Part shown: piece by piece, positions 1 to 7,924 of the stretch
Layout of the letters: each line of letters begins with the position of its first letter
Numbering within the stretch: position 1 is the stretch's first letter
Assembly: GCF_052065415.1 (NCBI RefSeq)
Contig: NZ_JBQHUB010000007.1
Coordinates: 41,276 to 105,275, forward strand
Length of the DNA stretch: 64,000 nucleotides
Source: Pseudoflavonifractor_A sp022772585
GTDB lineage: Bacteria; Bacillota; Clostridia; Oscillospirales; Oscillospiraceae
Direction: 5' to 3'
Position numbers and translations under genes: made by a program
The notes under the pieces: generated by a model
Seen by the model: the letters and a program-made list of their open reading frames with translations, nothing else
Told to the model about the DNA's origin: nothing
Database searches by the model: none

Positions 1-1219
1 CAATCCAATTATGGAGTGCTGCGGGGTCACAGTAAATTGCGTTCAAATACCGGCCAGCCATCTGAATGATAAACTCGTCAGTTCCATAGGAGCGTTCTGT
101 GACCTCAATTTGGTGCGTGACTCGGTCTTTGAAATTGCCGCGAAACGCATAATAATAGTCGTTGGTGATACCGATTATCGAAGTAACACGACACAGATCG
201 GCGTAGTCACCGCCATGCTCATAAGAAAGCGCCGTAATGAGTTCCTGATCGATTCCGGTAAAGCCGGTGAAGTCTTCAATAAAAATAGTAAGATTTTTGC
301 CTTGCTTTTTCAAATCTCGTCTTAGCTGCGCAAAAATTGTCTCTGCATTTTCACTTGAAATGTCTGCGCAACGCTGAATGACCTCTCTTGTAAATCCATT
401 GAGATAGTTGATGAGTTTTGTAATCTCAAATTCATCGCCTTTCAAGGAGGCCGCAAAGAGGGATGCTTGGGGATCTCCCTGTTTCATTACAGCACGGATG
501 ATTTTAGATACATTGAAATCATCTTCTGTAAAAATGGTTGTGTCTTGAAGAATCTGGTTACTCGGGGCAGTGATAACATTATAACATCTGGATATTGCGC
601 CGCCTTCACGCAGCAGATGTTCACTTACACGGCTGTCAGCAAGATAACTGGCAATGTCACGGCATTTGACAGCTTTGTATGTTTCACCCGACACATCGTT
701 TCGTACAGCAGCAATATAAGCATACAAAATCTCTGTTTTGAAAGAGCCTTCATCTTTGGAATCGGAAGAGACCACAAATTTACGCAGCTTTTCTGCAACA
801 TCTGGATCTTTAATTGCATTCTGTTCCAATAACTGAGAGAAGGCACCGCGAACAGAGTTATTCAAACGACGCAGGAAAACCAGTTGCTCAGTTGCTGGAT
901 TATATACAGTGGAGGGACTCCGTTCAAACTTGCCTTTCAGATAGCGGATAAGATGAGATTTACCGGTGCCATGATTGCCTCGAACAATAATCATGCGATG
1001 TTCATTGTCAGGATTATAAATCAGTTGCTCGAAAACCTCATCTTCGCTCATCAACTTTGTTGGGGCAGGCATTTTCCCCTCTTCGTAGTAACCACCACGG
1101 AAAAGTTCAAGAGACGAGAATGGCATGTGAGTAGACATGAAATAGGCATCTTCAGTAGCCATATCATCTGTTTTAATCGCATACCGTTCCATTACAGAAC
1201 GATATTGTTCCCATTTCAT
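1..1219 (-). CDS. DpdH-like AAA+ ATPase, 3' end cut by window edge
   Basis: The first 406 codons of a gene that runs off the left edge are visible. Its ATG at 1219 overlaps the TGA of the preceding gene (ATGA, 4 bp), so translation is probably coupled. A Walker A motif GNHGTGKSH lies at residues 81-89, a Walker B stretch TIFIEDFTG near residue 310, and a sensor-1-like segment IIGITNDYY follows. These make it a P-loop AAA+ type ATPase. In Dpd restriction clusters DpdH is a large ATPase encoded after DpdG, which fits both position and type. The family name rests on order and neighbours, because sequence comparison could not be run. Its partner is presumably the helicase pair upstream. Confidence 0.65.
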   Translation of the reverse strand, partial: MKWEQYRSVMERYAIKTDDMATEDAYFMSTHMPFSSLELFRGGYYEEGKMPAPTKLMSEDEVFEQLIYNPDNEHRMIIVRGNHGTGKSHLIRYLKGKFERSPSTVYNPATEQLVFLRRLNNSVRGAFSQLLEQNAIKDPDVAEKLRKFVVSSDSKDEGSFKTEILYAYIAAVRNDVSGETYKAVKCRDIASYLADSRVSEHLLREGGAISRCYNVITAPSNQILQDTTIFTEDDFNVSKIIRAVMKQGDPQASLFAASLKGDEFEITKLINYLNGFTREVIQRCADISSENAETIFAQLRRDLKKQGKNLTIFIEDFTGFTGIDQELITALSYEHGGDYADLCRVTSIIGITNDYYYAFRGNFKDRVTHQIEVTERSYGTDEFIIQMAGRYLNAIYCDPAALHNWI

Positions 1220-2016
1220 GAGTTAATCGCCTCCTTCACCGAAATGTGTGTGAATCCGTTGATGGGATCACCGTCTACATAATAGAGCATGACAGGAGTG
1301 GAGTCAGACCATGTTTCAAGTTTAATAAGCCCAATTTCGTGCAGTGTGCGGAGGCCAGCAGAGAGAGCCAACGGGAGCTTGCTGCCGACCTCGACTTCTG
1401 GTAATTTTGTGCTCAACCAGAGCATAAAATCCTGAGCAAGAATGGTCTCATTATATTTGAACTTCTCGGTGTATGTAGTTGCCAATATATCTTCTAAACG
1501 GAGCTTCATATTGGGGATTATCATTGTTCCGCTCAAATAGCCAAGCCCTAAAAAAGCAGCCCAAAAGCGCCATCCAAGGACAGCGTTTTCATTCAGTGCA
1601 GCAAGCTCTTTCACTTCAGAAGCACAGGTCTTGGCCATACCTTCCCAGGATTTCAATGCAAAAATTCGCTCATTCTGAGCAATCAGCCACTTAGTGAACA
1701 TGTGAAATGTGGTGTTTTTTGCGGAGAAGACCCGAGCACCCACATATCGCCGAAAAGCTTTAGGTGAGGCGATTACACCGGGTTCAACTGCTAAAACCAA
1801 ATTTTCTGCATCAGCTTTGATCAGGGAAAGTTCTTCGAGGGCTACATTGATCGACTTGTTGATCTGGTCGATTTCCTTTTCGTCATTGATCCCCAATGTC
1901 ATGCATTGCCGAACCTCATCGCGACTCATGCTTTTATGGGAAACCAATCGGCAGACAGAGAGGACTCGCTCCGGCGTCGGCTCCATTCGCATGCCGTCTG
2001 GATTGACTTTGAACAT
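1216..2016 (-). CDS. DpdG-like small protein
   Basis: A 266-residue protein without a recognised catalytic motif. The N-terminal 90 residues are mostly helical with a pattern suggesting a winged helix (about residues 15-80), and the rest is mixed helix and strand. A strong ribosome binding site (AAAGGAGG, 8-9 nt) supports the ATG at 2016; the gene begins 14 bp after the RecQ-like gene and overlaps the ATPase gene by 4 bp. DpdG in Salmonella-type dpd clusters is likewise a small protein of unknown function between DpdF and DpdH. The assignment is therefore by synteny and size; a structural or DNA-recognition subunit is possible but unproven. Confidence 0.6.
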   Translation of the reverse strand: MFKVNPDGMRMEPTPERVLSVCRLVSHKSMSRDEVRQCMTLGINDEKEIDQINKSINVALEELSLIKADAENLVLAVEPGVIASPKAFRRYVGARVFSAKNTTFHMFTKWLIAQNERIFALKSWEGMAKTCASEVKELAALNENAVLGWRFWAAFLGLGYLSGTMIIPNMKLRLEDILATTYTEKFKYNETILAQDFMLWLSTKLPEVEVGSKLPLALSAGLRTLHEIGLIKLETWSDSTPVMLYYVDGDPINGFTHISVKEAINS

Positions 2017-2030
2017 ACGAATAACCTCCT

Positions 2031-4547
2031 TTAGAATTTTTGAATGGGAATAGGATAACCGTCGCTATACTCTCTTATCGTCTTACCACCATTGGCAACG
2101 ATGGTATTCTCGTTGCAGTAGAGGATCTTACGATAGCCAAAGGCATCCAGTTTTCCAAGGTTTTTGTACAGAGTAAAGTTTGCGGCAGTGTCACCGTCAA
2201 AAATACAGACAACGCCTTTGGCGAAGAGATAGGGGCAATGGACAACCGCATAATAAAACTCTTCGTAATTTAAGAGGATGCCATTGTAGACAATCTCATT
2301 AGCCAGACGGCTTGGAACAATAAATGCACCGATATTGTTTTGATAAGCCTTTTCTGCAATCACAACAACTTCTTCGGTGCTGCAAGGTCCTGTTGATGGT
2401 CTGCTGATAATCATTTCATTAAAGGACCCCATATTTCGCCCCAAGCGTGGAGCCGGAGGTGCAGCTGGAAGTTTAATCTCAGGATCAGTTCGCAGCTTGT
2501 AAGTATCATCACTCGTGATGCGGCCTTCCGGATCTGCTGGACAGCCGTTGCATACTTCCCGTGAAAGCGGGAAAAGGTGTCTGAAAACACGTCCCCAACA
2601 CAATGCTTTAGGAGAGGACACAAGCTCACTCATGATTCTATATCCAACCATTTGTGCTTCATATTCTCTGGCACGGGGTTCTGTCAGTGCAGCTGCGAGG
2701 CTGTCATCATCGCTGAGAATATCGGGTTGTAGCAACTTAACCGTAACCGTGTAATATTTTTTGGGCGGAATCGATTTCTTGTCGAACACATAGTTTGCAT
2801 CCAGAAGGTCAATAAACCCAGTCCGATACAGGAATAGGAGCAGATTGACATTCCATGCAACATTCCGGTTTCCTGCATACTCGGCCTCCTCGTCTGTCAT
2901 CGTGGGCGGAGTAGCAGAGGTATTCAGAACGCACTCGTCAGAATCAACCATTGCTGCCGGGTTAGAAAGCAGTGCTTTCCAACGAATAACAGCTCGTTCA
3001 ACCGTGAGAACTCTTTTGCTGACCAGCCCCAATGCCCTACGCACATCACCATCGCTGTCATATCTACTTTGGTAAGGGATAAACAGGCTGAGCGATGGAA
3101 GTCTATCACGACCGCCACGCCCTACCTCCTGATAAAATCTGCTTAAATTTTCAGGACAGCAAGCGTGAATAATTGTTCTGACATCAGGTTTATCAACACC
3201 AATACCAAAGGCAGAGGTGGCAATCACAACATCAAAGTCGTGATTTTTCCAGCCGGTTAATATGGTGTTTCGGTCTATTTCCTTGGTTTCTCCAGTGAAA
3301 ACGGGGATATTTTTGTATCCAAATTCACGAAGCTTTTTTTGCAGTTCCTTAGCTTCCCTTGGTTCAAGCACATAGACAACCATTGGCTTTGGAAGCAATT
3401 TGATGGCTTCGATAGTCTTATCAACTTGTTCTTTTCGAGACTTTGCAGAGTGGAAATAGAATCGTGGCTCCTGGCGAAGTGCATCGCAACGAACCTGAGC
3501 ATTTTTTCCGTTTGAACCAAACAGTGCAAACAAGGTATCAACTACATCATCAGACAGCGTAGCCGAAAGCAGAAAAGTACGGATAAACTCTTCTGATTCA
3601 TACTTCCACTTCTTCAAAAGTATAGAGAAAATCTGAAAGTCAGGTCTAAAAAATACGCCCCAATCTGGAACGACATGGGCTTCATCAACCACAACATTGG
3701 CTAAATAGTGGTCTTTTGCAGCATTATCCAGTATGCGGTGAAGCTCCGAGTTTTTGAGGATTGCTTCAGGCGAAGTAAAAAGAATACGGGCTTTTCTTCC
3801 TTTCAGAGATTGGATGATTTTAGCCCTTTCAAGCTCGGACTGCTCACCCCGATAACAATAAATCTCCGTTCCGTTTGTCAAGTTTTGCTGCGCTGCATAG
3901 TACTGGTCTAAGGCCAACGCTACAGTGGGCACAATTACAACAGTCAATCCATCAGAAGAGCTTGCCAACAGTTGCGTGACCAGGCTCTTACCGCCGCCGG
4001 TAGGAAGGGAAATAAGAAGCGTATGCCCATTGGGTAAATTCAAAGCGGTATGAACGGCTACCTTTTGCTCAAAGCTTTTATAGGCGTTAAAGCCAGTATG
4101 TGTTGCCAGTATCGCGTCCCCAGAAGATTCAGTTTCAAACTCAATACCATCGTCATGGCGAAGAGCATACACATCTTTGATATATTGATGGGGTGCAAGC
4201 CATTCAGGAATATGGTGTAAGCAAGACACTTGCAGGTCGTTTTCACACACAAGATCGAACTCTGCACCGTACTCTTTTACAACCGCATAAAGTTTTTCAG
4301 TAAGCTTAACGCGACCAAGAACTAAGATAAGGTCACGAATATTTAGGCATATATCCTTTGCTGATGCTTCTTCTCGTTTGAACTGAACGACACGTCGGAT
4401 AAATCCAATTACATAGCGTGACCTTGCTGCCTCCTGCATTTTCAAAGAATCAGATGTATCGACAAGATTTTTCTCTAATTCCGCAATGGCACTTTGGGAC
4501 TTCATGGCCCCCACTATGTATTGCTGTAATACTTCTTTACTATCCAT
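2031..4547 (-). CDS. DpdF-like RecQ-family DEAH helicase
   Basis: An 838-residue superfamily 2 helicase. Walker A is LPTGGGKS near residue 180, motif II VVVDEAHVV near 284, motif III FLLSATLS near 325, and motif VI QEVGRGGRD near 471, the last being the RecQ-type signature. An N-terminal helical region of about 140 residues precedes the helicase core, and about 300 residues of unknown fold follow it. The start overlaps the end of the SNF2 gene by 8 bp. In dpd restriction clusters DpdF is a RecQ-like helicase next to the SNF2 protein DpdE, as here. The likely role is ATP-driven unwinding or translocation on invading DNA. The helicase call is firm; the Dpd name is inferred from order and size. 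Confidence 0.8.
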   Translation of the reverse strand: MDSKEVLQQYIVGAMKSQSAIAELEKNLVDTSDSLKMQEAARSRYVIGFIRRVVQFKREEASAKDICLNIRDLILVLGRVKLTEKLYAVVKEYGAEFDLVCENDLQVSCLHHIPEWLAPHQYIKDVYALRHDDGIEFETESSGDAILATHTGFNAYKSFEQKVAVHTALNLPNGHTLLISLPTGGGKSLVTQLLASSSDGLTVVIVPTVALALDQYYAAQQNLTNGTEIYCYRGEQSELERAKIIQSLKGRKARILFTSPEAILKNSELHRILDNAAKDHYLANVVVDEAHVVPDWGVFFRPDFQIFSILLKKWKYESEEFIRTFLLSATLSDDVVDTLFALFGSNGKNAQVRCDALRQEPRFYFHSAKSRKEQVDKTIEAIKLLPKPMVVYVLEPREAKELQKKLREFGYKNIPVFTGETKEIDRNTILTGWKNHDFDVVIATSAFGIGVDKPDVRTIIHACCPENLSRFYQEVGRGGRDRLPSLSLFIPYQSRYDSDGDVRRALGLVSKRVLTVERAVIRWKALLSNPAAMVDSDECVLNTSATPPTMTDEEAEYAGNRNVAWNVNLLLFLYRTGFIDLLDANYVFDKKSIPPKKYYTVTVKLLQPDILSDDDSLAAALTEPRAREYEAQMVGYRIMSELVSSPKALCWGRVFRHLFPLSREVCNGCPADPEGRITSDDTYKLRTDPEIKLPAAPPAPRLGRNMGSFNEMIISRPSTGPCSTEEVVVIAEKAYQNNIGAFIVPSRLANEIVYNGILLNYEEFYYAVVHCPYLFAKGVVCIFDGDTAANFTLYKNLGKLDAFGYRKILYCNENTIVANGGKTIREYSDGYPIPIQKF

Positions 4548-7500
4548 TACTTCTCACCCTCAAGAAACAGACTGCATCCAGCTCTGGCTTCGCATTTTTG
4601 AGTGCTCGAAGCGTCACATCGAATAAATGTGCCCTTTCATCAACACCAGACATATCCCGTTCAAAGTAGATGCATTCTGCTCTATATCCATTCAAAACAC
4701 GCTGCATTTCTTTCTCAGCCGCTTCGAAATCAGAGCGTTTTTCAAGTCTGACGCAGGCCCGCTTGTAGGCTGCCGCAGAGGCTTTGTCAACTAAAGGCTC
4801 CCATAAGCTTGGAGGGTTTCGACTAATAAAGCGCTCCAAGGGAGAAATTGACATTTTTCCGCTGCCACGCCGCCCAAGGTGACTGGCATTATTGGGTTGC
4901 AGTTTAAGCAAAGTATTGAGGACTTGCTTTTCAGGGACTTCTTTACTCCTTGTCGTTAATGGTACAGTAACAAGAATCTGCTTGAGCGGAAGATACATCC
5001 TATATTGTGCCAGTGTCTGTAGCGTCATTCCATTTTCAAGCAACTCATCAAGTTCCGGTACGATATTATAAATAAATACGAGTCCATCATAATTGTATGT
5101 AGAAATTGTTTCAATGCCAGTGCATCTGCCTCTGTTACAGCCCACTGCGTTTGAAATGATAGAATCGTAAACAGGGTCGCCCGGCGCAAAGAACAGAATA
5201 TCTTCTCGAGTGGCTGCGGTTTGACGATCAAAAGAACCAAGAATTTTTCCTTCTCTTCGCATAATGGACGTACTGCTGTATTTATGCCAATCAGGTGGAA
5301 TAAACAGGGACTGTCTTGCCGCATTTACGCTGAAAGTGCTTTCTCTAAACTCAATCAAGCCGGAACTGGTGGGCCTCTCCGGGGAGAGGCCGGCCTGTTT
5401 GCCCCACCCCATCATAGCTGTGGCAAATAGGTTGTCATCTTCTGATGCGTAGATGCCCAGAACATTATCAATCCCCTGGGACAATGGACGATATAAGGTG
5501 GCTCCGAGGTCGAAATCCTGCTCGTCCTCAACGCTCTCCCGCATTTCCTCTGCTTGGTCCAGAATATCATCAAATGCATTTGTAAGGCCGGTATAGTAGT
5601 CATCAAGCAGAGCTTCAACAATCAATTGGTTCAGTTCCCCCGTGATGATTTCAAGTCCACTCAGAGACTGTTCAAACAGTTTCATGCCGTCTTTCCAAAT
5701 ATGAAAAAGTTGCTCCTCAACAGAAGTATCTGCATAAAGTACAACAGACACAACATCCTTGTTGGGGTCGCGTCCAAGCCTGTCTAAGCGACCGATACGC
5801 TGTTCGAGTGCGTTGGCATTCCACGGCAAATCAAGATGAATAATCTGAGCCGCGTTCTGAAAGTTTCGGCCTTCACCACCAGTTTCGTCACAGATAATTA
5901 CACGACATGCAGGATCGTTCTGGAAAGCATATACGCTATCTTCTAGTTCGTCACGCCCCATGTGCTGTCCAAAAGCCACCGCATAAATTCCCGTAGCGGT
6001 ATATCTTTCGTTGAACAGTTTCAAGAACTGAACAAGCGTAGCGTTATGTGCCGTGAATACTACCATTTTGCAATTTTCATCGTCCAAGATATCTGTCTCC
6101 TGGTCAATGTAATTCATTGCAGTCATTAAGCGCCCTTTGATTAAATCAGGATCTTCATCAAGCGCGACATTTACTAAGCTGTGCTCGTTTTCCGCTTGAC
6201 GTCTCCAAGCAGCTGCGCTGTCTAGCAATATCCCGTCATCAATTCTGAGCTTATGGAGGGCATCTTCAAAGGCCCACGGGCTGCTGAACAAAGCAGAAAG
6301 AAGAGGAATTGCTGTTTCATTCACATATTCTTCGTCATTTTCACCGTTATCAGCAAGGTAGGCAAGGGTATTCTGAATGGCCCCTATCTCATTATAGTTT
6401 TCGTTAAGAGATAGGGGCGAGTACGGAATAGCACGCAAAGTACGTTGAGCCATCCTTTCAGAAATCAGCTGACGACGATTACGGATTACTCTTCGTTCGA
6501 TTCTATAATTCTCGCAAATATATGCCAGCGCCTGCTTGACCTTGGACAGCCCCTTATCTTCTGAACTAAGGTCAATTTCCTTAACCATCTTCTCAAAGGC
6601 TGCGTCTTCAAGTGTTTCTACAATATTGTTCAAATCGTCCAAGACAATTTCTGTGTACTCATCGTAACGCTCCAAATATCCTAAAAGAAGATTGGCAGAC
6701 TTCTGGATACGTTTTTGCCGCTTTACCATCCAGGAAAAGCGTTCAGCAGACATAGTCTCATACTGCTCGGGGCTAAGTAGTGCAAGCAGGCGGCGGTATT
6801 CTTCATTCCTATCTTGGATAGGGGTTGCAGACAAAAGCAGAATGTGTGTAGCTCGCCTGCTAAGATTTTGCACTCGGCTGTACCAAGCATCGTTGGCCAG
6901 AAGCCTATGCGTTTCGTCAACAATGGCGAGATCCCAGTGCATAGAAAAAACCAACAGTGACTGACTAATGTCTTCCATAGGAAGCAAACAAATACTGGAA
7001 CGTGGCGAAGCAACAGCAGCATCGAGGCCATATTTATAATGCAGTTCATTCTGCCACTGGCTTACCAATGCGCTGGGCACAATAATGAGTACTCGGAGGT
7101 TTTGGTTTTCACTTGCCAGAATGCTGAGAATAGAACACGCTTCGACGGTCTTACCCAAGCCAACTTCATCAGCCAGCATATAGCGGACAGGCGTGGTTTC
7201 AAAGCAGCGAGCCACAGTGCTTATCTGGTGTGGGAGCAGAAAAGCACGGCAACCGGCAAGCACACGGAAACCATAGGTAGCGTTATTCACAAGGTGAAGA
7301 TTCTTGCTTACCTTGAGATGATTGATGAACCATGTAGGGTGCTGGAACTCATAGGCCCGGAGTTGCTTGTCAGGGGCAAAGTTCATCTGCGAGTAATCAA
7401 ACTTAAGTTCTGTTTCGCACTCTTTGACATGCTTTCCGTTTGGAAGTTTAATCCAATACCAAAAGGGTTCGTCCTCGGAATAGGGTTCAGAGACACGAGA

Positions 7501-7764
7501 CACGATTGTGCCTCGCCCCCAACGTCCTTCAACAACACCACCTGGACAGGCTTCGCAGCGTGTCACCGCTTGAGCAAAAAACACATTGTGCTGAAATAAA
7601 TCCCCATAGTATTGCCTGCTTCCCAACAGATCATGCATTTCGACCTTGACTGCATCGGCAATCTCGTTATACTCGACAAGCTGAGCAAGGACATAAAACC
7701 TGGGATGATCTCTGTCACCTTCTTCAACAACGATAGGACAGCGATAGTAACATCCTACCAACAT
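4540..7764 (-). CDS. DpdE-like SNF2/RapA-type helicase
   Basis: A 1074-residue SNF2-family translocase. The first 180 residues include a small beta-rich region as in RapA-type proteins and a Q-motif-like LLPHQ. Walker A is LADEVGLGKT (about residues 196-205), motif II is VDETH near 280, motif III LLLSATP near 310, and motif VI QRIGRLDRLGR near 654. About 400 residues of unknown fold complete it. The ATG at 7764 has AAAGGAG 8 nt upstream. It is the first gene of the group SNF2, RecQ, small protein, ATPase, matching DpdE-F-G-H in order. It may translocate on double-stranded DNA to scan or remodel it; no nuclease motif is seen. The DETH box in place of DEAH is a mild oddity. Confidence 0.8.
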   Translation of the reverse strand: MLVGCYYRCPIVVEEGDRDHPRFYVLAQLVEYNEIADAVKVEMHDLLGSRQYYGDLFQHNVFFAQAVTRCEACPGGVVEGRWGRGTIVSRVSEPYSEDEPFWYWIKLPNGKHVKECETELKFDYSQMNFAPDKQLRAYEFQHPTWFINHLKVSKNLHLVNNATYGFRVLAGCRAFLLPHQISTVARCFETTPVRYMLADEVGLGKTVEACSILSILASENQNLRVLIIVPSALVSQWQNELHYKYGLDAAVASPRSSICLLPMEDISQSLLVFSMHWDLAIVDETHRLLANDAWYSRVQNLSRRATHILLLSATPIQDRNEEYRRLLALLSPEQYETMSAERFSWMVKRQKRIQKSANLLLGYLERYDEYTEIVLDDLNNIVETLEDAAFEKMVKEIDLSSEDKGLSKVKQALAYICENYRIERRVIRNRRQLISERMAQRTLRAIPYSPLSLNENYNEIGAIQNTLAYLADNGENDEEYVNETAIPLLSALFSSPWAFEDALHKLRIDDGILLDSAAAWRRQAENEHSLVNVALDEDPDLIKGRLMTAMNYIDQETDILDDENCKMVVFTAHNATLVQFLKLFNERYTATGIYAVAFGQHMGRDELEDSVYAFQNDPACRVIICDETGGEGRNFQNAAQIIHLDLPWNANALEQRIGRLDRLGRDPNKDVVSVVLYADTSVEEQLFHIWKDGMKLFEQSLSGLEIITGELNQLIVEALLDDYYTGLTNAFDDILDQAEEMRESVEDEQDFDLGATLYRPLSQGIDNVLGIYASEDDNLFATAMMGWGKQAGLSPERPTSSGLIEFRESTFSVNAARQSLFIPPDWHKYSSTSIMRREGKILGSFDRQTAATREDILFFAPGDPVYDSIISNAVGCNRGRCTGIETISTYNYDGLVFIYNIVPELDELLENGMTLQTLAQYRMYLPLKQILVTVPLTTRSKEVPEKQVLNTLLKLQPNNASHLGRRGSGKMSISPLERFISRNPPSLWEPLVDKASAAAYKRACVRLEKRSDFEAAEKEMQRVLNGYRAECIYFERDMSGVDERAHLFDVTLRALKNAKPELDAVCFLRVRSNG

Positions 7765-7789
7765 ACGCAGCTCTCCTTTCCCAGCTTAA

Positions 7790-7831
7790 GCAAGAAACTA
7801 ATGCTGCATTGTAGCTTCTTGCGGTATTATA
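7790..7831 (-). promoter_or_regulatory. Candidate promoter and leader hairpin of the dpdE-like gene
   Basis: In the roughly 160-bp gap before the SNF2 gene, a consensus -10 box (TATAAT, minus strand) lies at 7831-7826. The -35 region is poor. Immediately downstream the transcript can fold into a nested hairpin, with arms GCAAGAA (7790-7796) and TTCTTGC (7816-7822) around an inner AATGC-T-GCATT stem (7800-7810). This suggests that the four dpd-like genes can be transcribed separately from the AddAB-like pair upstream. The rest of the gap shows nothing further. Confidence 0.4.
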
Positions 7832-7924
7832 GGACTTTCAAATGTGTGTTTGATGTGCCTTTGTTCTTCCAAAAACTAAGCTTAGTCTGAACTTAAAAGC
7901 AGCGAGAGTTTTGATGCTGTTTCT

